Origin: Methylococcaceae bacterium
GTDB taxonomy: Bacteria > Pseudomonadota > Gammaproteobacteria > Methylococcales > Methylomonadaceae
Assembly: GCA_947506075.1 (NCBI GenBank)
Contig: CANNNN010000002.1
Span: 1-43,887, forward strand
DNA: 43,887 nt
Reading direction: 5' to 3'
Within the stretch, counting starts at the first letter, position 1. The number at the start of each line of letters is the position of its first letter. Made by a program: the position numbers and the translations under genes. Positions 32,601-41,500 of this stretch are shown in pieces. Under the pieces are notes generated by a model. That model was not told where the DNA came from. It saw only the letters and a program-made list of their open reading frames with translations, and searched no databases.

Positions 32601-32834
32601 ATCGGCTAATGCCTGAAGACTGACGGTCGCATCGACCAACAGATGATCAAGCTCCAGTGTTGCCCGCTGCAACTCCGAATGCAGTTGCACATGGACTTGC
32701 TGCTGAAGAAGCCGGTAAACCACCCAAAAGGAACCCGCACCGACCAGCAAGCTGAAGATCAGTATTGAAAAAAGGGCATAAACCATAATTCGGTTCGCCA
32801 GGCTATGGCCAAGCCAGTCTCGCAAGCAATGCAT
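29637..32834 (-). CDS. Tripartite hybrid sensor kinase (HAMP-PAS-HisKA-HATPase-REC-HPt)
   Basis: The product has 1065 residues. Membrane helices lie at about 16-40 and 253-270, enclosing a 210-residue periplasmic sensor of no family I recognise, which contains a CNSC motif (C202, C205). HAMP is about 272-345 and one PAS about 360-475. HisKA has H497 (SHEIRTPMN). The ATPase has DTGIGM and FGGTGMGLAIS. The receiver has D791 and the HPt has H932 (VHKLKG). A helical tail follows. The architecture is like BarA/GacS plus a PAS domain. A GGGA Shine-Dalgarno precedes the ATG. The solute-binding protein gene ends 14 bases upstream and uvrC starts three bases downstream, so all are probably cotranscribed. 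It is the closest paralogue of the MASE1 kinase at 34897-38346. Confidence 0.92.
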   Translation of the reverse strand: MHCLRDWLGHSLANRIMVYALFSILIFSLLVGAGSFWVVYRLLQQQVHVQLHSELQRATLELDHLLVDATVSLQALADSPLLSNALTDSVGRETYLKPFFLGHSLAKQPDTDLLLVDFQGQILLANTAENRSVAQDSVLIARALTESIPVSAISEDNCLVIIYPILFPITGTTEGAVVYRVHLTPWVQTINLRLNTRLNLLCNSCPGTDKAFDNSLVKMEQILTLPSPIEQLAFKIRVVQQQDQAVAPLQKMMGWYIGCALILILAATWMARRIARQLTSGLLALVKGTNAISDTADLVDHQMQVESSDEIGQLALALNHLQKRLRRSYLELEDKVTERTAALTIAEQAARASSDYARSLLEASLDALVMISPQGKITDVNQASERLIGLFRKQLIGSDFSDYFTDRLKAGLAYQQVFSDGKITDYPLTIKHVLGQCTDVLYNATVYYNENGEIEGIFAAARDVTRQKQIEHELVQAKVLAEAANQAKSEFLATMSHEIRTPMNAIIGLSQLALNKELSVDIRDYLGKIYSSSNSLLGILNDILDFSKLEAGRMTIAYSPFDLDIMLDKLGKLFADRAIEKRLDFILDVAADVPRNLVGDSLRLQQVLVNLLGNGIKFTEHGSVVLNITAQQTDQAQTRLLFCVSDTGIGMSDRDCEKLFHPFSQVDSSITRRFGGTGMGLAISQNLLQLMGSEFSLTSSPGQGSRFGFELLLGVSSGTVQQNSGTARPELVDVGKVLVGKRVLVAEDNLINQQVVCEFLKLSGVVVELANNGSEALSLLKLREFDAVLMDMHMPVLDGFETIKRIRSQPRFVKLPVIALTAGVTEEEQRRCLAYGLNDFISKPINPEILLATLLQWIKPAAAELEPITQMQPTIGNLPGFDLHNLLAMLGNNQQLATKLLIEFMASMKDLSGEIEALLTVGEKGPARELVHKLKGASGNMGAIRLHAAAESLEAELEAGLSAATLITFNEAFAQTMTAIAALHQPEALLLNTGNSSALQRSVAKLDQLLAGNDFISEVLLNSFIPHLTQDQLALFTTLRKQIAALDYDEARKILSQLAALVGKG

Positions 32835-32848
32835 GTTATATCCCAGAG

Positions 32849-34024
32849 TCAGCGCCGCCGAATAATTTTCGGCACAGGCTCGATAGCCCCGTCTGCAGCA
32901 TACTTGGCCATAAATACATCGGCTGGACTTAAAGCGTCGTGACGCTCGGCGGTAAAGGGTTGACTATAGGTCTTGATCAGGCCCCGGTAGTTTTTAACCT
33001 GCTCCAACGCCGACCGGATTTTTGCGCGATCCAGACCGCCCGCTCGATTGATGGCCTGAGCCAGAATATGCGTTAAGTCATAGGCATGCGCCACGCCTAC
33101 CGGCGAAGCCAAATGGCGCGCATCTGCGACATTAAATAAACGCTTAGCGGCAGCCAGTACGTAAAGCGCCGCCGGTTCCTGTTTACCGAAGAAGCTGTAA
33201 GTTTGTACAACGGAAAAATCCAGCGCTTGTAAATCACTGCCGTTAAACTCACCGCCGGTGACACCCCAATGACTGATAATAGGCAAGCGTTGTGATTCCG
33301 GAAGACTATTTTCCACGTGCACCAGCTTAATCGCATCACCAACGTTACCGACTAAAATTATAACCTGAGCGCCTGCCTGATAAAGAGCCAGATAGCTTTC
33401 CAGCAAGGATTCGTCGGACCAGTTGAACCAATGTGTGGCGACAATCCGGTATTTTTGATGCTGCTTGACATAAGCTTCTGCAGCCTGCAGATTGCTGCGT
33501 CCCCAACTGGTGTTTAGTAACAGCAAGCCTAAATTAGGCGTGTTTTTAATCCCGGCATAGGGAATCATCGTCTGCATTGCCCAATTATCACGCAAGGAAA
33601 GACGGAACACATAATTGGGTTTATAGCCGTTATCGACTATGCCATCGGCCGCCGCCCACGGATCCAGCAACGGTATCTGTAATCGATGAATGCTTGCCAA
33701 CGATTCCAGCACCGTCGGGCTAAAGCGGCCGCAAAATACCGCAGCAACATCAGGGTTGGCCGCCAACTCTTCAATATTGACGATACTGCGTGCCGGCACC
33801 GCATGATTGCTGCGTTTTATTAAGGCCAACGGACGATTATTTAACACGCCGCCGGCTTTATTGATTTCCTCGATAGCAATCAGTATCCCTTGCTCTATCG
33901 CTTCCGCCGAAGTGCTGCCCTGATAGTCAAATTCGGCATCCAGTCCGATGTAGACAGGCTTTACAGATTCTGCCTGAACCACGCCACAGCAAAGCAGGAT
34001 CAGTAGTAAATTAATGATACGCAT
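32849..34024 (-). CDS. Periplasmic solute-binding protein, branched-chain-amino-acid type
   Basis: The product has 391 residues. A signal peptide (MRIINLLLILLCCGVVQA) is followed by a type I periplasmic-binding fold of the Peripla_BP_6/LivK group (VYIGLDAEFDY, EAIEQGILIAIEEINKAGGVLNNRPL, AAVFCGRFSPTVLES, then a C-terminal AYDLTHILAQAINRAGGLDRAKIRSAL). I chose the ATG at 34024, which has GAGG about eight bases upstream; a TTG at 34030 is the alternative. No ABC permease or ATPase gene is nearby. It lies 14 bases before a hybrid kinase and 10 bases after an outer-membrane channel, so a ligand-presenting role in sensing is more likely than transport. The ligand is unknown (amino acid, amide or urea types are known in the family). 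Confidence 0.88.
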   Translation of the reverse strand: MRIINLLLILLCCGVVQAESVKPVYIGLDAEFDYQGSTSAEAIEQGILIAIEEINKAGGVLNNRPLALIKRSNHAVPARSIVNIEELAANPDVAAVFCGRFSPTVLESLASIHRLQIPLLDPWAAADGIVDNGYKPNYVFRLSLRDNWAMQTMIPYAGIKNTPNLGLLLLNTSWGRSNLQAAEAYVKQHQKYRIVATHWFNWSDESLLESYLALYQAGAQVIILVGNVGDAIKLVHVENSLPESQRLPIISHWGVTGGEFNGSDLQALDFSVVQTYSFFGKQEPAALYVLAAAKRLFNVADARHLASPVGVAHAYDLTHILAQAINRAGGLDRAKIRSALEQVKNYRGLIKTYSQPFTAERHDALSPADVFMAKYAADGAIEPVPKIIRRR

Positions 34025-34034
34025 AGTCAATCCT

Positions 34035-34850
34035 CTAAAATTTCCAAAGCAGCAAGGCCTGGGGCAGGCTTTCGTCCAAGCCTTTCACACCGTATTTGTT
34101 ATGCCAGTACTGATACTCAATACCGGCATAAAGCTGATTACTGACCCCACAGAACTCGCCAATATCCAGTCTTATCTGAGGTTGAGCGAGGATATTGCCC
34201 GCATAGCGAGAGCCTTTATCGCCAATAAAATCGATAAAGCCTTCCAGGCTCCAATGCATGCCGGCTATTGCAAACGGTAATTTCCAGACCGGTGTGATTT
34301 GCCAGGAACTGCCCAGATAAACGGGGTCCAACACATCATGACGCAAAAAATCGACAGTCAACAGCTTAAATCCGGGCAGGTTAAAATCAACGGCTACTCC
34401 GTAAAGTATGATGCGCGTACCGCTGAAGACACTGTCCATATTTTCGCCGGCATTGACGCCTGCGCTTATATTCAGGTCTTTTAAAAAACCGTAAGCTAAA
34501 GGTGTTCCAGTCATCTTGCTGAGACTTAAATAGCTGTAAAACTCGCCGTAGAGATTCACTTGCGAGACTTCGCCATGATCGGAAATCAGGGTGTCCATAA
34601 AAAAGAAATTACGACCCAGCGCCCAGCCGTCAGCATGGCTCAAGGTGATAATCGAGCGGCTGATGTCGCTGCCATTTTTGGGCATTTGATAGCCATCGCC
34701 ATGCAGGTATTGAATTTCAGTGGCGCTCCAGTCGAATAACTCAGCCTGAGCTGTGGGCGGGTAAACACAGAGAGACAAGAGTATTCGCATAATAAGACAG
34801 CCCATTTTTAGCCCATTATTTTCTTCATTTTTATTGATTTTTTCGGACAT
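34035..34850 (-). CDS. Outer-membrane Tsx-like channel protein
   Basis: The product has 271 residues. After an unusually charged start and a hydrophobic export signal (MRILLSLCVYPPTAQA, cleavage before ELFDW), the protein is an alternating beta-barrel with aromatic girdles. Features shared with Tsx-type nucleoside channel relatives are HADGWALGRNFFFMDTL, YGEFYSYLSLSKMTG, LPGFKLLTVDF and the end YAGIEYQYWHNKYGVKG, finishing in a terminal phenylalanine (LLWKF) as expected for outer-membrane insertion. The start at 34850 has a strong GGAGAG; the longer frame would overlap the kinase gene upstream. It lies 46 bases after that kinase and 10 before the solute-binding protein, suggesting it admits the ligand. 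Confidence 0.75.
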   Translation of the reverse strand: MSEKINKNEENNGLKMGCLIMRILLSLCVYPPTAQAELFDWSATEIQYLHGDGYQMPKNGSDISRSIITLSHADGWALGRNFFFMDTLISDHGEVSQVNLYGEFYSYLSLSKMTGTPLAYGFLKDLNISAGVNAGENMDSVFSGTRIILYGVAVDFNLPGFKLLTVDFLRHDVLDPVYLGSSWQITPVWKLPFAIAGMHWSLEGFIDFIGDKGSRYAGNILAQPQIRLDIGEFCGVSNQLYAGIEYQYWHNKYGVKGLDESLPQALLLWKF

Positions 34851-34896
34851 TAACTCTCCTGAGTATAGGGTTTTACGCGAAGCTGGATCTTCGGCT

Positions 34897-37800
34897 TTAT
34901 AGTCCGGCAAGCTGCTGTAAACTCTTGCGCGCTTGTCGATAATTAAGATCATTGATCTGTTTGCATAGCCGGGTAAACGGATCAATCTGTTCTAAAGCCA
35001 GATGGGGCTTGAGTGAACTTAGCAAAGCTTCTGAAATAAAATCGTTGCCCGCTAGCAGTCGGTCGAGTTCGGTGGCGCACTGCGTTAATGCGTTGCTATT
35101 GCCACCGCTTGCAACTATCGGAACGTCAGACTGAGACGCTGCGGCGATGACCGACATCGTCTGGTCAAACACGACTTTAAAGCGATTGAACTCGTCAACA
35201 GCCAGCTCACCGTCCAGTTTTGTTTCCAATCTTTCGGCTGCATCATAAAGCCGCAGCGCACCGATATTGCCCGACGCACCTTTAAGCTTGTGTAGCAGCG
35301 CTTTGACCGACGCCACATCACCGGCCGTGAGCAGGGCTTCGATTTCATCGGATAAATTTGCCATACCTTCCCTGAAGGAAAGCAGCATCCGGGTAGCAAG
35401 CGGCTGGTTATTGCCCAGCAGCACTAATAAATTTTTCAGTTGGAAGTCCGGAAAATTAACCATACTGTCCACCGTTTCCAGCCTGGTTTCAACAGCAACT
35501 GTCTTCCGGTCCGGTTTTATCCATTGCACCAGCGTAGCTATCAGTTTTTCCGGATTAATCGGCTTGGTGATGAAATCGTTCATGCCTGAGGCTACGCAAC
35601 ACTCCCGTTCCTCTTTGGTTACGCCCGCCGTCAGCGCGATGACAGTAAGTTCGGCAAAACGGGATTGGCTGCGTATCAGTTTGGTGGTCTCAAAACCATC
35701 CAGCATCGGCATTTGCACGTCCATCAACACCGCATCAAACCGGCCTTGTTCCAGCAAGGCCAGCGCCTCCCTGCCGTTATTGGCAATTTCGACAACAGCT
35801 CCCGACAACTTGAGAAATTCGTATACAACCTGCTGATTGATCAGATTGTCTTCGGCCACCAGTACCCGGAAACCGGCAAGTATTGGGCTAAAATCTCCCA
35901 AAGACGGAACGGCCGACTGGATCGAAAGGGATGAAGACGACACGCCCAGCAATAACTCGAAGCTAAAACGGCTACCTTGCTCGACTATGCTGGTTACCGT
36001 AAAGTCACTGCCCATCAGCTTTAACAGGTTATGGCTGATCGCCAGCCCTAAACCTGTTCCGCCAAAACCGCGGGTGATCGAAACATCCGCTTGACTGAAG
36101 GGCTGGAATAGTTTTACTCGGTCAATATCCGTCATGCCTATGCCGGTATCGGCAACGCAAAACAACAGCCGAACCTGCGACTGGTCTAGCTGCGAGACAG
36201 TAATGCTCAAGCTGACCGAGCCTTGTTCGGTAAACTTCAGAGCATTACCCAGCAGATTAATTAAAACCTGCTGCAGTCTCAGGCTATCGCCGACCAGATT
36301 GCGTGGAACATCTGGCGCAGCCTCGATCGTGAACGCCAGATTCTTCTCCAGCGCACGGTCAATAAACAGTTTGCCAAGCTTGTCCAGCACCGCATCAAGA
36401 TCAAACGGACTGTGGGCGATGATGAATCGCCCTGCTTCCAGTTTGGAAAAATCAAGAATATCATTAACTATGCCTAGCAGGCTGTTTGAAGAACTGTAAA
36501 TCTTTTCCAGGTAATCACGGATTTCAGCGGATAGTGTTTTGTTCAGCGCCAATTGCGAGAGGCCGATAATCGCGTTCATCGGCGTGCGGATTTCGTGTGA
36601 CATAGTGGCCAAAAATTGGGATTTGGCCAGCACCAGGTCTTCTGCTGCTTCCTTGGCTTCCAGCAGTGCCTGTTCCGCCAACTTGCGCTCGGTGATGTTT
36701 TCATGACTGACCACCACGCCGTGATCGGCATCGTGCAAGGGCGATACGCTCATCCGGAACCAGCGTTGCTGCTTCGGCGAATGACAAGGATATTCCAGTT
36801 GAAACAAGTTCTGCTCGCCGTTGAGTATCGCTACTATGCCTTTCCGGGCAAAATTGCCCTGATCGGCATCATCTACCGCAAAGGAATTTTTACAGGTGTC
36901 CAGATAATTAAAACCCAGCATATACTGCCCGGAGGACAGCAATCCATTTTCCTCGCCAAAGCGTTGCCAGGCGCTGTTGATTGCAACGATAACGCCTTGC
37001 TTATCCAGTACCGCGATCTGCGAAGTCAGCGAGTTAAGGGTGCAAACATTAAATGTATGACTGTCGCGCAGTTGTTGCTCCATGCGCTTGCGTTCGGTAA
37101 TATCCTGCTTTACCGCGACAAAATGCTCAATCTCGCCCTGTTTATTAATCAGTGGCGTAATGGTCATTTCCTCGTTATACAAAGAACCGTCCTTGCGACG
37201 GTTGACCAGTTCACCGTGCCATATTTTATTGGCGGTAATAGTGGACCACATCGTCTGGTAATAAGCCTTATCCTGATAGCCGGAGTTCACCAGCTCTCTG
37301 GGATTCTGGCCATAGGCATCATGCCGGCTGAAGCCGGTCAGCTTGCAAAAAGCCTGATTGGCCCATTCGATACGGCCTTTCAGGTCCATGATCACAATAC
37401 CGTTGGCGGCCACGTTAAGCGCAGTGTCTTTTAATTGCAGATTGGCGAGCGCCTGTTTGAGTTCATGAACATGGGTCGATATCACCATGCCGACCACGGA
37501 CAGCACCAGCATGTACGCCCAGTAATTGAAAAGATTAGCCCGGACAATATCATGGGCAAAAATGCCGACTTCCAGATAAGCGCCGATTAAGGCTTGAGTC
37601 GCAATGATCAGCATGATAAAAACCACGCACTGAATACCCAGACGGATCGCCACCCAGGTAACGCACAAGAACATCAAATAGCCTTTGGGGGTATCGCTGA
37701 AATAGCCGTGAAAACTATCGAAAAAAATAAGCTGCCCGACCATAACCGTTATGCCGAGCAGCAACAGGCCTTCAAGCAGTTGCCTTGTAGTAATATTGCG

Positions 37801-38346
37801 AAATTTGTTCTGGAAAAACACCAGGATTAATGGTGTAAACAGCACCACACCCAGTACATCGCCCATCCACCAATGCACCACATTCTGAAAGTAGTCGTTC
37901 GGGGTGATATAACCTGCCAACAATATCGATACACTGCCAAGCAGCGCGCCGAAGATACTGGCAACTCCGCCGCCCCAGAAAAGCAAACGCAGATAGTCTC
38001 GTAAGGTGTGCATAGACAAGATGGCCGACCCGTTACGCGTCAGCAGTTCAGCAGCTAAATACGCCTCCAGGACATTAGTCAGGGTCATGCCGGTTATCGC
38101 CCACAGTGAATGATTGGTAACGATGTTAAGCACCAGCGCACCGAGCAACACTCCCCAGATATAACGCCTGCCGCCCAGCAGCAACACGGCGAGCGCCAGG
38201 CCGCTGCCCGGCCAAACCGTACAGACTATATTATGGTTGGTGAAATTATGAATAATGACATAACCAAACAGCAGATAGAGCGCAGCAAGGCCGAGCTGCT
38301 TCCAGCCCAGTAAAAAAGTTAGCTCAGTCAAGTTGCGAATAGGCAT
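34897..38346 (-). CDS. Hybrid sensor kinase with MASE1 membrane sensor
   Basis: The product has 1149 residues. Residues 15-300 are a MASE1 domain of about eight membrane helices (VWPGSGLALAVLLLGGRR, NIVTNHSLWAITGMTLTNVLEAYLAA, WWMGDVLGVVLFTPL). Two PAS domains follow (about 312-430 and 437-560). HisKA has H584. The ATPase has NALKFTE, DTGIGM and GFGGTGLGLAIS. The receiver has D876 and the HPt has H1019. It ends with the same helical tail as its two neighbours. From HisKA onward it is very similar to the kinase at 29637-32834 (for example SHEIRTPMNAIIGLSQLALNK and VPRNLVGDSLRLQQVL in both), so the two probably arose by duplication with replacement of the input domain. No strong ribosome-binding site is seen. 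Confidence 0.92.
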   Translation of the reverse strand: MPIRNLTELTFLLGWKQLGLAALYLLFGYVIIHNFTNHNIVCTVWPGSGLALAVLLLGGRRYIWGVLLGALVLNIVTNHSLWAITGMTLTNVLEAYLAAELLTRNGSAILSMHTLRDYLRLLFWGGGVASIFGALLGSVSILLAGYITPNDYFQNVVHWWMGDVLGVVLFTPLILVFFQNKFRNITTRQLLEGLLLLGITVMVGQLIFFDSFHGYFSDTPKGYLMFLCVTWVAIRLGIQCVVFIMLIIATQALIGAYLEVGIFAHDIVRANLFNYWAYMLVLSVVGMVISTHVHELKQALANLQLKDTALNVAANGIVIMDLKGRIEWANQAFCKLTGFSRHDAYGQNPRELVNSGYQDKAYYQTMWSTITANKIWHGELVNRRKDGSLYNEEMTITPLINKQGEIEHFVAVKQDITERKRMEQQLRDSHTFNVCTLNSLTSQIAVLDKQGVIVAINSAWQRFGEENGLLSSGQYMLGFNYLDTCKNSFAVDDADQGNFARKGIVAILNGEQNLFQLEYPCHSPKQQRWFRMSVSPLHDADHGVVVSHENITERKLAEQALLEAKEAAEDLVLAKSQFLATMSHEIRTPMNAIIGLSQLALNKTLSAEIRDYLEKIYSSSNSLLGIVNDILDFSKLEAGRFIIAHSPFDLDAVLDKLGKLFIDRALEKNLAFTIEAAPDVPRNLVGDSLRLQQVLINLLGNALKFTEQGSVSLSITVSQLDQSQVRLLFCVADTGIGMTDIDRVKLFQPFSQADVSITRGFGGTGLGLAISHNLLKLMGSDFTVTSIVEQGSRFSFELLLGVSSSSLSIQSAVPSLGDFSPILAGFRVLVAEDNLINQQVVYEFLKLSGAVVEIANNGREALALLEQGRFDAVLMDVQMPMLDGFETTKLIRSQSRFAELTVIALTAGVTKEERECCVASGMNDFITKPINPEKLIATLVQWIKPDRKTVAVETRLETVDSMVNFPDFQLKNLLVLLGNNQPLATRMLLSFREGMANLSDEIEALLTAGDVASVKALLHKLKGASGNIGALRLYDAAERLETKLDGELAVDEFNRFKVVFDQTMSVIAAASQSDVPIVASGGNSNALTQCATELDRLLAGNDFISEALLSSLKPHLALEQIDPFTRLCKQINDLNYRQARKSLQQLAGL

Positions 38347-38423
38347 TAGGTCGTTAATATTTAAATGTTCACTGGTAAAAATTTCCGTACGAGGCTGTCA
38401 CACGAAATAAATCAATACAATGC

Positions 38424-38449
38424 GTAACGGGGCTTGCAAGCCCCGTTAC
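38424..38449. repeat. Perfect 26-base palindrome
   Basis: Thirteen-base arms beginning GTAACGGGGC meet at the centre TTGCAA. It sits in the 161-base gap between two kinase genes. No T-tract follows on either strand, so it is unlikely to be an intrinsic terminator. It aligns with the imperfect element at 11001-11034, including shared flanking bases (TTACTTA then GTTT). Confidence 0.75.
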
Positions 38450-38507
38450 TTAGGTTTCGCACAGTGCAAAAACTGTTAATTTTTTATTTATTAATTGGCT
38501 CTGACAA

Positions 38508-41500
38508 TTAACTCTCCAGCTTGTCGCATAGCTCGGCAAGCTGACGTAGAAGCTTGCGAGCTTGTTGATAGTTCAGGTCACTGACCTGCCGACATAACCG
38601 GGCAAACAGATCCAGCTGCTCATCATACAGCTCAGGCTTGAGCGTGTTCAACAAGGCTTCGGAGATAAAACTGTTGCCTTGAAGCAGTTCATCAAGTTCG
38701 GCTATGCTACGCTTTAACCCATCAGCATTGCCATGGGTTGTGGATATCAGCTGTTCGGGTTGAGGCATTGCGGCTATGGCTGCCATGGCCTGGTTAAACG
38801 CTGTATTAAATTCAATAAAAGTGGCAGACGATCCTCTATAGAGCTCGGCTTCCAATACCTCGGCAGCAGCATACAGTCGCACCGCGCCGATGTTGCCGGA
38901 AACGCCTTTAATCTTGTGCGCCAGTTCCTTGGCTGACGCCAAGTCACCCACAGTAAGCAACGCTTCGATCTCGCAGGACAAAGTTTTCATGCTTGCCATG
39001 AAATCAAACAGAAAATGTTTAGCAAGCTCCTCATTATTACCCAGCATGACTAATAAATTTTGTAAGTCGAAACCTGGCAGATCCATACTGCCGAACGTTT
39101 TTTCTTCGAACGCTTCGGCAGTCACAACAGGCTCTAAAACAGGTAAGAGCCAATGCACCAGCGTCGATAGCAGTTGCTGCGGATTGATAGGTTTAGCGAT
39201 GAAATCGTTCATGCCTGTCGCCATGCATCTATCCTGTTCCTCTTTGGTGACACCAGCCGTCAGCGCGATGATAGGAAGCCTTGCAAAGCGGACTTGGCTG
39301 CGGATCAATTTGCTTGCTTCAAAGCCATCCAGGACAGGCATGTGCATATCCATCAATACCGCATCAAACTCGTCATGCTCCAGCAGTTCCAGCGCCTCGA
39401 TACCATTATTAGCTAACGCTACGGTAATGCCCGACAACTTGAGAAATTCCCCCACAACCTGTTGATTGATCAGATTGTCTTCGGCCACCAGAACCCGTTT
39501 GCCAAGCAGCAGTTTGCCGGAATCGCCCCATGCCGGGTCGGGTAGTTCTGCTATGTGTTGACTGGCTAGAGCCGACAAGCCCATAACCAGTTCAAATTTG
39601 AAGCAGCTGCCTACACCGGGAAGGCTTTCGACATGGAAATCACTGCCCATCAGTTGCAACAGGCTATGGCTGATCGCCAGACCCAAGCCGGTGCCGCCGA
39701 AGCGACGGGTAATGGAACTGTCTACCTGGCTAAACGGCAGGAACAGTTTGACCTGATCTTCCGGACTGATGCCGATGCCGGTATCTTCCACACTGAAGCG
39801 CACTCTGGCCTGGCCTGGCTCCGAATTCAGCAGTTGCACCTTGAGTATGATTTGGCCCTGAGCGGTGAATTTTATCGCGTTGCCCAGCAGATTCGAGAGG
39901 ATTTGCCGGAGGCGCAACGCATCACCTATCATGTCTCCGGGCAGCTCGGAAATCATCTCTATGCTAAAGTTCAGGTGTTTTTCTTCAGCGCCTACAGAGA
40001 ACAGCTTGTGCAGATTGTCGAGCAAAGTGAGCAGATTGAAAGGCCTATGTTCAATGCTGAGTTTTCCTGCTTCTATCTTCGAGAAATCGAGGATATCGTT
40101 GAGAATGCCCAACAGGCTTTCTGAGGAACTGCTGATTTTCTGCAGGTAGTCCCGCACCTCGTCCGACACCGCCTTATTGAGCGCCAGCTTCGATAAGCCA
40201 ATGATCCCGTTCATCGGCGTCCTGATTTCGTGCGACATGTTGGCGAGGAATTCGGACTTGGACTGGGCATGAGCCTCGGCGGACTCCTTGGCTTCAATCA
40301 ACGCAGACTCGATGCGTTTGCGCTCGCTCAAATCACGAACGACGGCCTGCACCGCTGTTTTGCCATTAAGAGTCACTCGCGAAAGCGATACTTCAGCTGG
40401 GAAATTCGTGCCGTCGGCGCGTTGGTGCAGCCATTCAATCTGTACATGACCCAATAAGATTGTTTTTTTGATAAGGTCGTTGGTCAGCGCTAACGAATCC
40501 CGTCCATCAGGCTGAACATCTGGGGACAGTTGCGCGAAAGCCAGCCCGAAAAATTCTTCGACCGAGGCATAACCGAACAATTTCAGCGTCGCGGGATTGC
40601 AATCCAAAATGCCGCTAGTATCAGCCAGTAAAACCGGATCTTGGGAGGCATTGAAGAGCTTGCGATATTTCTCTTCATTCAGGCGCAGCTTGGCGGCGAC
40701 CCGCTCGGCAGCCTCCTTAGCTTGCTGCAAGGCCAGTTCTGATAGTTTGAAATCGGTGATGTCTCTGATAGTGGCCGACATGTACTGTGGTTTACCCAAG
40801 CTGTCGCGATGCAGCAAAATGACTTCAGAAACTGAAATCTCGTGACCATCGCTGTGCAGCAGGGAAACCTCACGTTGCCAGGAACCATCCCGAAGCACCG
40901 CAGGAATGCCTTCTTCCGATATCAGCCTTGCAGCCCAGGCCGGGTGCATGTCTTTTATTTGCAAGGTGTACATATCGGCATCATCGGCAAGTCCCAGCAT
41001 CCTGCGCGCGGCAAGGTTATGATACTTGAGATGGCCCTCCATGTCGGCCATGCCAATAAAATACGGCGAATCCTGAATGATTTTCAGCAGACGGTCGCGC
41101 TCCTCATCGGCTGACTTGCGCTCCGTTATGTCCGTATGGCTGCCTACCATGCGTAGCGGCTTGCCTTCGGGGTCGCGTCTTACCACCATGCCCCGGGCCA
41201 AAATCCATTTCCAGCTGCCGTCCTTGTGACGCATGCGGAATTCGATGTAATAGCCAGGGTTGAGACTGGCCAGGTAGTGTTCAAGACAGAGACGGACTGT
41301 TGCCTGGTCCTCGGGATGGATTTGCGCTTCCCAGGCGGAGGCCAGGTCGGGAAATTCATGGTCCTCATAGCCTATCATCTGCTTCCAGCGCTTCGAGAAA
41401 AAGGCTTCTCCGCTCGCGATGTTCCAGTCCCACATGCCGTCACCGGCACCTTCGAGAGCAAACTTCCAGCGTTCTTCGCTGGCTTGCAGCGTGTCCTTGG

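Noticed and set aside
36616..37434. A 272-codon plus-strand open frame
   Set aside because: It lies entirely antisense to the PAS and HisKA region of the MASE1 kinase, whose domains are unmistakable; the frame is a shadow.
38347..38507. A terminator between the two upstream kinase genes
   Set aside because: The 26-base palindrome has no T-tract on either strand and resembles a dispersed repeat, so I list it as a repeat only.
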